NCBI RefSeq assembly: GCF_003324525.1
Contig: NZ_QGDC01000005.1
Coordinates: forward strand, 248,001-312,000
Direction: 5' to 3'
Source: Mucilaginibacter hurinus
GTDB lineage: Bacteria; Bacteroidota; Bacteroidia; Sphingobacteriales; Sphingobacteriaceae
DNA length: 64,000 nucleotides
The notes under the pieces: generated by a model
The model's database searches: none
Told to the model about the DNA's origin: nothing
What the model saw: only the letters and a program-made list of their open reading frames with translations
In this document: in pieces, positions 35,661-44,883 of the stretch
Numbering within the stretch: the first letter of the stretch is position 1
How the letters are laid out: the number at the start of each line of letters is the position of its first letter
Position numbers and translations under genes: made by a program

Positions 35661-37562
35661 TTACAAAGCTCCTCCCTTTATTTCATCAACCACAGCCGGG
35701 TCAAGTAAAGTAGAAGTATCACCCAGGTTAGAGGTATCGCCCTCGGCAATTTTGCGCAGAATACGACGCATAATTTTGCCCGAACGTGTTTTTGGCAGCC
35801 CGCTTACAAACTGGATTTTATCGGGCTTGGCTATCGGGCCAATAATGCGCGATACAGTCATCATAATATCTTTACGGGTAATTTCTTCGTCGCCGTGTTT
35901 ATCCGGACTAACCACGTAAGCATACACGCCCTGTCCTTTTATATCGTGCGGGTAACCCACAACAGCGGACTCTACAACGCTGCTATGCATATTTATCGCG
36001 TTTTCAACCTCGGCAGTACCTATACGGTGGCCTGATACATTTAACACATCATCCACGCGGCCGGTTATGCGATAGTAACCATCTTCATCGCGTAAACAAC
36101 CATCGCCGGTAAAATATAAATTATTATAGGTGGCAAAATAGGTAGTGCGGCAGCGCTCATGATCGCCATAAGTGGTGCGCAGCATACCGGGCCATGGAAA
36201 CTTAATGCATAGGTTGCCGCTTACGCCGTTACCTTCCACCTCTTTGCCGTTCTCGTCAACCAGTATAGGCTGTATACCCGGTAAAGGTAAAGTGGCATAA
36301 CTTGGTTTAGTTTTAGTAACACCCGCAATAGGCGATATCATAATACCACCGGTTTCGGTCTGCCACCAGGTATCAACAATCGGGCAGTTGCCGTTGCCTA
36401 TCTTTTCGTCAAACCAGTGCCATGCTTCTTCGTTTATAGGTTCGCCTACCGAGCCTAACTTAGTAAGTGAGCTTAGGTCTTTACCATCAACCATTTCATC
36501 GCCAAAGCTCATCAATGAACGGATTGCCGTAGGTGCGGTATATAAAATATTAACTTTATGTTTATCAACTATCTCCCAAAAACGGCCTGCATCCGGATAA
36601 GTAGGTATGCCTTCAAACATCAAGGCAGTGGCACCTTGGGTAAGCGGGCCATAAGCAATGTATGAATGACCGGTAATCCATCCGATATCAGCCGTACAAA
36701 AATATACTTCACCTTTGTTGTACTGAAACACGTTGGCAAAAGTGTAGCCGGTATATACCATGTAGCCGCCGCAAGTATGTACCACGCCCTTTGGTTTGCC
36801 GGTTGAACCCGATGTGTATAAGATAAATAACATATCCTCTGCATCCATCTCTTCAGCCGGGCAAGCCGGATTACCCTGGGTTTCAACTTTTTTTACCTCA
36901 TCTTCCCACCATACATCACGCCCTTTTATCATAGATACCGGTGTACGGCTGCGGGTAAGTACAATTACTTTGCTTACAGATTTGCATTGCACCAGCGCAT
37001 CGTCAATTACCGATTTTAAAGGTATTTCCTTGTTGCCACGCATGCCCCCATCAGTGGTAATAACCAATGAGCAGCTGGCATCATTAATCCTATCGGCAAT
37101 AGACTGTGCCGAAAAGCCTCCGAATACAACTGAGTGTACAGCGCCTATGCGTGCGCAGGCTAAAACAGCAATGGCAAGCTCAGGCACCATTGGCATGTAA
37201 ATGCAGATGCGATCGCCTTTTTTTGCGCCGTTGTTTTTTAGCACGTTGGCAAACTGGCAAACTTTATCGTGCAGTTGTTTATATGTAAGTACGCGGTGAT
37301 GCTCGTTTGGATCGTTGGGCTCCCATATAATGGCAGGGGTATTGCCATTTTTTTCGAGGTGACGGTCAAGGCAGTTCTCAGTAATATTAAGTTTACCACC
37401 CTGGAACCATTTTATGCTTGGATCTTTGAAATTCCATTCTAAAACTTTATCCCATTTTCTCCGCCACACAAAATTTTCGGCAACTTCTGCCCAAAACTCT
37501 TCCGGTTGTTCAACACTTTTTTTATACGCTTGTTGATATTCGTCAAAAGATGTAATCTTCAT
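35661..37562 (-). CDS. acs: Acetyl-CoA synthetase
   Basis: A 633-residue adenylate-forming enzyme that turns acetate, ATP and CoA into acetyl-CoA. Motifs are the P-loop YTSGSTGKPKG, the acetate-pocket Trp in DTWWQTETGG, GYYRITGRVDDV (A8 hinge) and PKTRSGK with Lys596, the residue controlled by acetylation in other bacteria. N-terminal residues 10-60 match the ACAS_N domain. Monocistronic and divergent from rpmB. Confidence 0.96.
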   Translation of the reverse strand: MKITSFDEYQQAYKKSVEQPEEFWAEVAENFVWRRKWDKVLEWNFKDPSIKWFQGGKLNITENCLDRHLEKNGNTPAIIWEPNDPNEHHRVLTYKQLHDKVCQFANVLKNNGAKKGDRICIYMPMVPELAIAVLACARIGAVHSVVFGGFSAQSIADRINDASCSLVITTDGGMRGNKEIPLKSVIDDALVQCKSVSKVIVLTRSRTPVSMIKGRDVWWEDEVKKVETQGNPACPAEEMDAEDMLFILYTSGSTGKPKGVVHTCGGYMVYTGYTFANVFQYNKGEVYFCTADIGWITGHSYIAYGPLTQGATALMFEGIPTYPDAGRFWEIVDKHKVNILYTAPTAIRSLMSFGDEMVDGKDLSSLTKLGSVGEPINEEAWHWFDEKIGNGNCPIVDTWWQTETGGIMISPIAGVTKTKPSYATLPLPGIQPILVDENGKEVEGNGVSGNLCIKFPWPGMLRTTYGDHERCRTTYFATYNNLYFTGDGCLRDEDGYYRITGRVDDVLNVSGHRIGTAEVENAINMHSSVVESAVVGYPHDIKGQGVYAYVVSPDKHGDEEITRKDIMMTVSRIIGPIAKPDKIQFVSGLPKTRSGKIMRRILRKIAEGDTSNLGDTSTLLDPAVVDEIKGGAL

Positions 37563-37680
37563 CAGTGTAAATATTGGTTAGTATGATAGCTGTATATAGT
37601 TTATTGCGCGGTGAAAATACAATTTTAAGAAATGCTTTTAGCTTGAATATAAAGATTTTTAAAATTTTTTGAGCGGGGTG

Positions 37681-37711
37681 TTGTCTTTTCGACTTAAAAT
37701 CCTGATATTTG
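37681..37711 (+). promoter_or_regulatory. Promoter of the rpmB-rpmG operon
   Basis: TTG (37681-37683), 20 bp, then GATATTTG (37704-37711), one base off TANNTTTG. The transcript would have a leader of about 35 nt before rpmB. Confidence 0.5.
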
Positions 37712-37751
37712 CACTCCTCTTTTAAATAGAGGGATAATAAAAGCAATTGTC

Positions 37752-37985
37752 ATGTCAAGAATTTGTGATTTAACAGGTAAAGGATATATGAACGGTCATA
37801 ACGTTTCAAATTCAAACGTTAAAACCAAACGTAAGTTTTATCCTAACTTAAAGCTTAAAAAGTTTTATATCCCTGAAGAAGATAAGTGGATAACCTTAAA
37901 GGTGTCTACATCAGCTGTTAAAACCATCAGCAAAAATGGTATAACCGCTTGTATAAATAAGTTCGTTAAAAAAGGGTACATTTAA
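37752..37985 (+). CDS. rpmB: 50S ribosomal protein L28
   Basis: A 77-residue bL28 protein. [20 protein letters not shown] and [11 protein letters not shown] are characteristic. It has no zinc-binding Cys quartet. First gene of the L28-L33-DUF4295 cluster. Confidence 0.97.
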   Translation: MSRICDLTGKGYMNGHNVSNSNVKTKRKFYPNLKLKKFYIPEEDKWITLKVSTSAVKTISKNGITACINKFVKKGYI

Positions 37986-38068
37986 TAGATAGTTGAAGGT
38001 TACGGGTTGTAAGTTGCAAATTTTGCCTACCACAACCTGCAGCATACAACTCACAACATAAAAATATT

Positions 38069-38251
38069 ATGGCTAAGAAAGGCAACAGGGTACAGGTAAT
38101 ACTGGAGTGCACCGAGCACAAAGAGAGCGGACAGCCAGGCATGTCTCGTTACATTACTACCAAAAACAAAAAGAATACAACTGAGCGTCTTGAGTTAAAG
38201 AAATTTAACCCGGTATTGCGTAAAGTTACAGTTCACAAAGAAATTAAGTAA
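38069..38251 (+). CDS. rpmG: 50S ribosomal protein L33
   Basis: A 60-residue bL33 protein ([14 protein letters not shown], then [19 protein letters not shown]). It keeps only one Cys and so is the zinc-free (C-minus) form. Next to rpmB, as in most bacteria. Confidence 0.96.
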   Translation: MAKKGNRVQVILECTEHKESGQPGMSRYITTKNKKNTTERLELKKFNPVLRKVTVHKEIK

Positions 38252-38288
38252 TAAGCTGATTGTTATTCAGCATTTATAATATAACGAT

Positions 38289-38453
38289 ATGGCAAAGAAA
38301 GTAGTTGCAACCCTTAAAACAGGTAAAGGCAAAGAATATTCAAAAGTGATCACCGCTGTTAAGTCGGCAAAAACCGGTGCTTACACTTTTAAAGAACTGA
38401 TTGTTCACAACGATCACGTTAAGGATGCTATTGACGAGGCTAAAAGCCGTTAA
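38289..38453 (+). CDS. DUF4295 family small basic protein
   Basis: A 54-residue Lys-rich protein (MAKKVVATLKTGKGKEYSKV...). It is too short for many gene finders but sits in the L28-L33 operon, 37 bp after rpmG, with a clean ATG and TAA. It matches DUF4295, a Bacteroidota-only family always found with rpmB and rpmG. The composition and position suggest a ribosome-associated protein. I recall that structures of Bacteroidota ribosomes show an extra large-subunit protein, and this may be it, but I cannot confirm the match. Confidence 0.88.
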   Translation: MAKKVVATLKTGKGKEYSKVITAVKSAKTGAYTFKELIVHNDHVKDAIDEAKSR

Positions 38454-38473
38454 TTCGTTCTGCTAAAGTTTTT

Positions 38474-38546
38474 AAAGCCGTCTTGTTTTAAACGAGAGGG
38501 CTTTTTTTATATATACCCCACCCTCGTCCAAGGAGAGGGCTTTTTT
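38474..38546 (+). terminator. Tandem terminators after the L28-L33-DUF4295 operon
   Basis: First AAAGCC (38474-38479) pairs with GGCTTT (38499-38504), with partly paired sequence inside and a T-run. Second CCCTC (38521-38525) pairs with GAGGG (38535-38539), then TTTTTT. The second looks like a CCCTC-GAGGG phrase frequent in related genomes. Confidence 0.65.
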
Positions 38547-38617
38547 GTTAAATTAGGGGCTGATTTCACAAATTAAAATAGAGTTCTCTGATTTAAAGGA
38601 GAATTTAGGAGAGGTTT

Positions 38618-39583
38618 ATGGGCTTATTTGATTTCTTCAAAAAAAAGGAAACCACTGTACAGGAGCAGCAGGCACTTGATACCGGCCTGGAGAAAACAAA
38701 AGACAATTTTTTCTCAAAGATAACCCGTGCAGTAGCCGGCAAATCAACAATTGATGACGATGTGCTTGACGACCTGGAAGAAGTGCTTGTTACCTCAGAC
38801 GTTGGCGTTACCACTACACTTAAAATAATAGAGCGTATTGAGGCCCGGGTTGCCCGTGATAAGTATGTAAGTACGTCAGAACTGCATACTTTGCTTCGCG
38901 ACGAGATACAACAACTGCTTGCCGAAAATAACAGTAATGATTTTCATAACCTTGAATACGGCGATCATAAACCTTATGTGATTATGGTGGTTGGCGTGAA
39001 TGGGGTAGGTAAAACCACCACTATTGGTAAATTGGCTAACAAGCTAAAACAGGCGGGAAGCAAGGTTGTATTAGGCGCAGCCGATACTTTTCGCGCTGCC
39101 GCGGTTGACCAGATAAAGCTTTGGGGCGACCGAGTGGGCGTAAAAGTTGTTGCCCAGCCTATGGGCAGCGATCCAGCATCCGTAGCGTTTGACACCTTGC
39201 GCTCCGCGGTAGCAAACGGTGATGACGTGGCAATTATTGACACTGCCGGACGTTTACATAATAAGGTTGGGTTAATGAATGAGCTCACCAAAATAAAAAA
39301 TGTGATGCAGAAAGTGGTGCCGGGTGCTCCGCATGAAATTTTACTCGTGCTGGACGCGTCTACCGGGCAAAACGCGATTGAGCAGTGCAAGCAATTTACT
39401 GAAGCTACCGCCGTAAACGCGCTTGCGCTTACCAAGCTTGACGGTACTGCTAAGGGTGGCGTAGTTATAGGTATATCAGACCAGTTTAAAATACCGGTAA
39501 AATATATTGGCGTTGGCGAGGGGGTTGACCATTTGCAACTCTTTGATAGGAAAGGGTTTGTAGACTCGCTCTTTAAAAACTAA
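38618..39583 (+). CDS. ftsY: Signal recognition particle receptor FtsY
   Basis: A 321-residue SRP-family GTPase that docks ribosome-SRP complexes at the membrane. It has the NG domain with GVNGVGKTTTIGKLA (P-loop near residue 126), DTFRAAAVDQ, DTAGR and TKLDGTAKGG. The acidic A domain of E. coli FtsY is missing. An amphipathic start (MGLFDFFKKKE) may mediate membrane binding. Confidence 0.96.
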   Translation: MGLFDFFKKKETTVQEQQALDTGLEKTKDNFFSKITRAVAGKSTIDDDVLDDLEEVLVTSDVGVTTTLKIIERIEARVARDKYVSTSELHTLLRDEIQQLLAENNSNDFHNLEYGDHKPYVIMVVGVNGVGKTTTIGKLANKLKQAGSKVVLGAADTFRAAAVDQIKLWGDRVGVKVVAQPMGSDPASVAFDTLRSAVANGDDVAIIDTAGRLHNKVGLMNELTKIKNVMQKVVPGAPHEILLVLDASTGQNAIEQCKQFTEATAVNALALTKLDGTAKGGVVIGISDQFKIPVKYIGVGEGVDHLQLFDRKGFVDSLFKN

Positions 39584-39596
39584 AGTAATAAGAATC

Positions 39597-39681
39597 GTCA
39601 TTGCGAACGATAGTGCGGCAATCTCTTTAGTAAGGTCGAATACGCTTAGCTTAAAAACTTGTCTCGTGCCTTCGCAATGAC
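39597..39681. repeat. Intergenic repeat with GTCATTGCGA-type ends, copy B
   Basis: The 85-bp copy starts GTCATTGCGAACGATAG, continues GGCAATCTC, and ends TTCGCAATGAC, the inverse of its start. It matches the minus strand of copy A at 35512-35593 at its 5' part, and the interior has diverged. It fills the gap between ftsY and rimO. Confidence 0.7.
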
Positions 39682-39697
39682 TTTGGGGAAATAATAG

Positions 39698-41032
39698 ATG
39701 CGTACAAAAGAAGTTGATATTATCAAAAAAACGGTAAAACCACGTGTTAACGTGGTAACCCTTGGCTGCTCAAAAAACGTTTATGATTCAGAGGTTTTGG
39801 CGGGCCAGCTAAAAGGGAATTTTTTTGATGTTGTGCACGAGAGCGACAAGGTAAAAAGTGATGATATCATTGTAATAAATACCTGTGGGTTTATTGATAA
39901 CGCCAAGCAGGAATCCATAGACACCATATTGCAATATAGTGAACTAAAGGAACAGGGTAAGGTAGGCAAGGTGATTGTTACAGGTTGCCTGTCTGAACGC
40001 TATAAGCCCGAACTTGAAGCAGAGATTACCAACGTTGATGCTTATTTTGGAACTAACGAGCTGCAAAACGTACTAACCAGCATTGGTGCTAACTACCGGC
40101 ATGAATTGTTGGGCGAACGATTGCTGACCACACCTACCCATTTCGCTTATTTTAAAATAGCCGAGGGGTGCAATCGGCCGTGTTCATTCTGTGCCATACC
40201 GCTTATGCGTGGTAAGCATTTAAGCGAACCCATGGAGCAGTTGGTAAAAAACGCTCAAAATCTGGCAAAAAACGGCACAAAGGAGTTGATACTGGTAGCC
40301 CAGGATCTCACTTATTACGGACTTGACCTATACGGTAAACGTAACCTGGATGAATTGCTGCGCCGTTTGAGCGATGTACAGGGGATTGAGTGGATTCGTC
40401 TGCAATACGCTTATCCATCGGGTTTCCCCATGGAAATACTTGACGTGATGAACGAGCGGGACAATATTTGTAAATATATGGATATGCCGCTGCAACATAT
40501 AACAGACAATATGCTGAAATCAATGCGCCGCGGCATCACCAAGCAAAAAACTATCGACGTGGTGAACGAGATACGTGATAGGGTGCCGGGTATAGCTATG
40601 CGCACAACGCTTATTACTGGTTACCCGGGCGAAACTGAGCAGGATTTTTACGAGATGCAGCGTTGGGTTGAGGATACACGTTTTGATCGTTTAGGTTGTT
40701 TCACATATTCGCACGAAGAAAAAACGCACGCGCATACCTTAGTAGACAGTGTGCCTGAAGAGGTAAAGCAGGCACGTGCCGATGCTATTATGGAAATTCA
40801 ACAGGGTATATCATTTGAAAAGAACCAGGAAAAGATAGGCAACACCTATAAAGTACTGATTGACAAAAACGATGGCGAATACTTTGTGGGCCGTACCGAA
40901 TATGATTCGCCGGAAGTTGACAACGAGGTGTTAATAGACGCAAGCCTTAACTATGCCGCCATTGGCCGTTTTGTTGACGTAAAAATTGACAATGCCGAAG
41001 ACTTTGACCTTTATGGACGGATTGTAAAATAA
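39698..41032 (+). CDS. rimO: Ribosomal protein S12 methylthiotransferase RimO
   Basis: A 444-residue radical SAM enzyme that adds a methylthio group to an Asp of S12. It has the N-terminal UPF0004 domain with Cys24 (TLGCSKNVYDSE, one of three cluster ligands), the radical SAM motif CNRPCSFC, and a C-terminal TRAM domain that ends DFDLYGRIVK. The GCSKN signature favours RimO over the tRNA enzyme MiaB. Starts 17 bp after the intergenic repeat. Confidence 0.94.
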   Translation: MRTKEVDIIKKTVKPRVNVVTLGCSKNVYDSEVLAGQLKGNFFDVVHESDKVKSDDIIVINTCGFIDNAKQESIDTILQYSELKEQGKVGKVIVTGCLSERYKPELEAEITNVDAYFGTNELQNVLTSIGANYRHELLGERLLTTPTHFAYFKIAEGCNRPCSFCAIPLMRGKHLSEPMEQLVKNAQNLAKNGTKELILVAQDLTYYGLDLYGKRNLDELLRRLSDVQGIEWIRLQYAYPSGFPMEILDVMNERDNICKYMDMPLQHITDNMLKSMRRGITKQKTIDVVNEIRDRVPGIAMRTTLITGYPGETEQDFYEMQRWVEDTRFDRLGCFTYSHEEKTHAHTLVDSVPEEVKQARADAIMEIQQGISFEKNQEKIGNTYKVLIDKNDGEYFVGRTEYDSPEVDNEVLIDASLNYAAIGRFVDVKIDNAEDFDLYGRIVK

Positions 41033-41064
41033 TTGAAACCTGCCAAACTTTTAGGTTAATGCTT

Positions 41065-41072
41065 TACTTTTG
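41065..41072 (+). promoter_or_regulatory. -7 box directly ahead of bshC
   Basis: TACTTTTG matches TANNTTTG and ends 5 nt before the bshC ATG. There is no TTG at the -33 spacing. Confidence 0.45.
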
Positions 41073-41077
41073 AGCAG

Positions 41078-42676
41078 ATGGAAGTCAATTGTATAAGCTA
41101 CAAGGATACCGGATTTTTCAGTGAAACGGTTAGCAATTACCTGGACGACGCGCCGGGTCTACGCCCTTTTTATAGCTACCGCCCCACTATCGAAGGCTTC
41201 AGGCAGATCCTTCAAACCAAAAATGTTATTGCCGATCGCAAGCTATTGGTTGATATTTTGATTGAGCAGTACGAGCGTAATGGAATAGCCTTTGATCAAC
41301 TGCCGCTTCAGGGTGCCCGGGGGCTTGGTGAAGCAAACACTTATACCATAACTACAGGCCACCAACTTAATATTTTTGCCGGCCCGCTTTACTTCATTTA
41401 TAAAATTGTAACCGCAATTAAGTTATCGCGGCAATTGAAGGAAGAATTCCCTGATAAAAATTTTGTACCCGTTTATTGGATGGCCAGTGAAGACCATGAC
41501 TTTGCTGAAATAAACTATACCAATATAGGGGGTAAAAAAGTGCATTGGTGGTATGAAGCACAAGGGGCTACCGGCCGCATCAATCCGGACAGTATGCGCC
41601 AGGCGCTAAACCAGTATAAAGGGGTGCTGGGTATGGAAGGGCACGCTAATGAGTTGGCCGAAATTGTAGAAACAGCCTATACCAAATTTGACAAGCTTGC
41701 AGATGCTACGCGTTACCTTGTAAACGCCTTGTTTGGCCAGTATGGGTTAATAGTAATTGATGCCGATGACAAACGTTTTAAAAAACACTTTGCTAAAATA
41801 ATTGAGCAGGATATTATTGAACAGCAAAGTTTTAAAAATATTGAGGCTACCAATAAGAAGCTACAGCATCAGGGCGTTGATATACAGGTAAATCCACGAG
41901 AAATAAACTTTTTTTACTTATTGGATGGTTTGCGTGAGCGAATAACATTTGATGGAGGCCGGTACAAGGTGCTCAACACTGAAATTGATTTTTCGGAAGA
42001 AGAGATTAAGCAGGAAATAATGGCCAACCCCGAGCGGTTTAGCCCCAACGTAGTAATGAGGCCGGTATACCAGGAGTGCATTTTGCCCAATATAGCGTAC
42101 GTAGGCGGCGGCGCCGAGATTGTATATTGGCTTGAACTAAAATCGACATTTGACCACTACCATGTTGATTTTCCGATTTTGATACTTCGGAATTCGGCAC
42201 TTATAATTCCTGAAAGAACGGCCGGTAAAATAGGGCGGATGAAACTAAGCCCTGTCAACTTGTTTAGGAGTACCGATGAGATAAAAAAATTATGGGTAAA
42301 AGCCCATAGCGAACACCGGCTGTCGCTTAATGACGAATGGCAGGAACTGCAAAGTGTATTTGAAAAGATAAAATCGCGTTTAGGTAATATAGATCCCACG
42401 CTAAAGCCCTCTGCCGAAGCTGCACAAGCACGGTTAAAACATGCTATTGATAACCTGGAAAAGAAACTTGTTAAGGCGGAAAAATTGAACTATAAGACGC
42501 GCCTTGAACAAATAGAGCAGATTAAGGCTGAACTTTTTCCGAAAAATAGTTTACAGGAACGTGCCGAGAATTTTGGCTTATTTTATGTTAAATGGGGACA
42601 CGTTTTTATCGGCGAGTTGGTTAAACATTTTGAACCGCTCGACTTTAAATTCACGGTGCTCACCGAAAGTAATTAA
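41078..42676 (+). CDS. bshC: Bacillithiol biosynthesis cysteine-adding enzyme BshC
   Basis: A 532-residue protein of the BshC family, which joins cysteine to glucosaminyl-malate in the last step of bacillithiol synthesis. Family features are TGHQLNIFAGPLYFIYKI, PVYWMASEDHDF (HIGH-like nucleotide site) and the C-terminal coiled-coil (LKHAIDNLEKKLVKAEKL). It suggests the organism makes bacillithiol. BshA and BshB are not in this window. The next gene, an Ldh-type dehydrogenase, follows 12 bp later. Confidence 0.95.
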   Translation: MEVNCISYKDTGFFSETVSNYLDDAPGLRPFYSYRPTIEGFRQILQTKNVIADRKLLVDILIEQYERNGIAFDQLPLQGARGLGEANTYTITTGHQLNIFAGPLYFIYKIVTAIKLSRQLKEEFPDKNFVPVYWMASEDHDFAEINYTNIGGKKVHWWYEAQGATGRINPDSMRQALNQYKGVLGMEGHANELAEIVETAYTKFDKLADATRYLVNALFGQYGLIVIDADDKRFKKHFAKIIEQDIIEQQSFKNIEATNKKLQHQGVDIQVNPREINFFYLLDGLRERITFDGGRYKVLNTEIDFSEEEIKQEIMANPERFSPNVVMRPVYQECILPNIAYVGGGAEIVYWLELKSTFDHYHVDFPILILRNSALIIPERTAGKIGRMKLSPVNLFRSTDEIKKLWVKAHSEHRLSLNDEWQELQSVFEKIKSRLGNIDPTLKPSAEAAQARLKHAIDNLEKKLVKAEKLNYKTRLEQIEQIKAELFPKNSLQERAENFGLFYVKWGHVFIGELVKHFEPLDFKFTVLTESN

Positions 42677-42688
42677 AAGAAATTACTT

Positions 42689-43765
42689 ATGCCATATACC
42701 CTCCAACAACTTACCGAGTTTACGCGGGATATTTTTAAAGCAATCGGCTGTAACCAAAAAGACGCCGCGTTGGCAGCTGATGTATTACTTAGATCAGATC
42801 TGCGTGGTATTGATTCGCATGGGATTGCACGGCTAAGCGGTTATGTGCGGTTATGGGAAAAAGGCCGTATTAATGTAATGCCGAATATTAAAATTGTGCA
42901 TGAAACCCCTACTACGGCCACGGTTGACGGCGATGCAGGCCTTGGGCTGGTGGTTGCTCCTTTTGCCATGCAGGTAGCTATAGATAAAGCTGAAAAATAC
43001 GGTTCGGGCTGGGTATCGGTACGCAACTCAAATCATTTTGGTATTGCAGGCTACCATGCATTGATGGCTGTGGAAAAAGACATGATAGGCTTCGCGATGA
43101 CCAATGCCAGCCCGCTGGTTGCACCAACATATTCAAGTGAGCGCTTGTTGGGAACAAACCCCATGTGCTACGCATTTCCGGCGGGCGACTATCCACCGGT
43201 GGTAGTGGATATGGCAACGTCTGCAGCAGCTAACGGCAAACTGGAAATAGCGCAGCGGTTAGGCAAACAGGTGCCCGAAGGCTGGATACAGGATAAAACA
43301 GGCGCTATTACAACTGATCCGCATGCGTTAAAAAGCGGCGGTTCGTTATTACCCCTTGGGAGTGATGCAGAACACGGCAGCCACAAAGGTTTTGCGTTAA
43401 GTGCAACCGTTGATATCTTATCGGCGGTGCTGTCGGGCGCTAATTACGGGCCATGGGTGCCTCCATTTGTAGCCTTCCTGGAACCCCCGTCTGACCCCGT
43501 TGGTTTAGGTATCGGTCATTTTGTAGGCGCTATGCGTGTAGACGGTTTCAGGCCGGTAAATGAATTTAAAGCCGATATGGATAACTGGATAAAACGCTTT
43601 AAGACTTCGCAAACAATCAACCCTTTACAAAAGGTTATCATACCCGGCGAACCTGAACTTGCTGCGGAAATCGACAGAACAAAAAACGGCATCCCGTTAG
43701 TGGACGCCGTTGTGAAAGATTTAAATGATTTAGCTTTAAAGTTTAAAATCAACCCTCTGCGGTAG
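42689..43765 (+). CDS. Ldh-family (malate/lactate-type) NAD(P) oxidoreductase
   Basis: A 358-residue protein of the YlbC/MDH2 family, unrelated to Rossmann-fold malate dehydrogenases. Motifs are LRGIDSHGIARLSGYV, SVRNSNHFGIAGYHA (catalytic His) and DMATSAAANGKLE. Substrates in the family include malate, lactate, ureidoglycolate and delta-1-piperideine-2-carboxylate, so the reaction is not settled. Close behind bshC, and its stop lies only 2 bp from the convergent lepB stop. Confidence 0.9.
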   Translation: MPYTLQQLTEFTRDIFKAIGCNQKDAALAADVLLRSDLRGIDSHGIARLSGYVRLWEKGRINVMPNIKIVHETPTTATVDGDAGLGLVVAPFAMQVAIDKAEKYGSGWVSVRNSNHFGIAGYHALMAVEKDMIGFAMTNASPLVAPTYSSERLLGTNPMCYAFPAGDYPPVVVDMATSAAANGKLEIAQRLGKQVPEGWIQDKTGAITTDPHALKSGGSLLPLGSDAEHGSHKGFALSATVDILSAVLSGANYGPWVPPFVAFLEPPSDPVGLGIGHFVGAMRVDGFRPVNEFKADMDNWIKRFKTSQTINPLQKVIIPGEPELAAEIDRTKNGIPLVDAVVKDLNDLALKFKINPLR

Positions 43766-43767
43766 CA

Positions 43768-44865
43768 TTAGTCTATTCCCTGGAATAACCTGCTCCATCG
43801 TATTTTGTTAAAGAACGAGCCATTGGTGTCCCAACTCATCCAGATGAAAAGGGCTTTACCTACTATATGGTCTTCAGGCACAAAACCCCAGTAACGGGAG
43901 TCGGCTGAATCATGACGGTTATCGCCCATCATCCAATAGTAGTTCATTTTAAACGTATAAGTGTCAGCTTTTTTACCATTGATAGTTATTTGATTGCCGG
44001 TAACCTGTACCTGGTTGTTTTCATACACGGCTATTGCACGCTGATAAATAAGTATATTGGTGCTGTCTAACTTAACAGTCCATCCCTTTTTCGGTATAAT
44101 AACCGGGCCGTAATTATCAGCGTTCCACGGGAAATTGTTATCGTCAGGAAAAAGGGTATAATAAGGCTCTACCAACCCTTTTGGCGCGATAACCTCACTT
44201 ACAGATTTTATACCGGTATATCCACGGAGCTTTTTTGCGCTAGCAGCTGTCATGGCCAGATAACCATTTTCTTTAACGGTTATATTTAATTCATCAATTA
44301 TCTTAGGATTGAACGGCCCGCCGTCATCTGTGGTAACCACATAGTCCGTTTGCGCTTCAGGCGGGTTCTCAGCAGCTTTTCCATTGATAAACACCTGTGC
44401 ATCAATTACGCTGAGCGTGTCGCCAGGCTCGCCCTGGCAGCGTTTAATGTAGTTTTCACGTTTATCTACCGGCCGGTAATAAGGTGAGTCGGCCTCAATA
44501 GGATAGTTAAACACCACCACATCACCCCGCTTAACATCCTGGAAACCCGGCAAACGGTAATAAGGAAGCTTAATCAGTTCTGAATAAGCTTTAGTACCTA
44601 TAACCGGCATGGTATGATGCGCGAAGGGGAAGGCTAACGGCGTCATAGGCATCCTCGGCCCATAATTAACTTTACTCACAAACAAGAAGTCGCCAACCAG
44701 CAATGAGCGTTCCATTGATGGAGTTGGTATGGTGTAGGCTTCAATAAAAAGCGTGCGTATTAACGTAGCCGCTATAACCGCAAAAATAATGGCATCAGTC
44801 CACTCGCGGGCGGCGCTTTTCTTTGTCTTTTTTGTATTTCTTTTCTTCCAGAATCTCCAGTTCAT
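43768..44865 (-). CDS. lepB: Signal peptidase I
   Basis: A 365-residue type I signal peptidase, longer than most because of insertions typical of Bacteroidota. An N-terminal membrane segment lies at about 23-42. The nucleophile Ser50 is in TPSMERSLLVGD and the general-base Lys141 is in NYIKRCQGEPGD. Box E is GDNRHDSADSRYWGFV. It removes leader peptides on the outer face of the inner membrane. Last gene of the parA-parB-DUF5683-dapB-lepB run. Confidence 0.95.
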   Translation of the reverse strand: MNWRFWKKRNTKKTKKSAAREWTDAIIFAVIAATLIRTLFIEAYTIPTPSMERSLLVGDFLFVSKVNYGPRMPMTPLAFPFAHHTMPVIGTKAYSELIKLPYYRLPGFQDVKRGDVVVFNYPIEADSPYYRPVDKRENYIKRCQGEPGDTLSVIDAQVFINGKAAENPPEAQTDYVVTTDDGGPFNPKIIDELNITVKENGYLAMTAASAKKLRGYTGIKSVSEVIAPKGLVEPYYTLFPDDNNFPWNADNYGPVIIPKKGWTVKLDSTNILIYQRAIAVYENNQVQVTGNQITINGKKADTYTFKMNYYWMMGDNRHDSADSRYWGFVPEDHIVGKALFIWMSWDTNGSFFNKIRWSRLFQGID

Positions 44866-44883
44866 TCTATGTAATATAACTGT

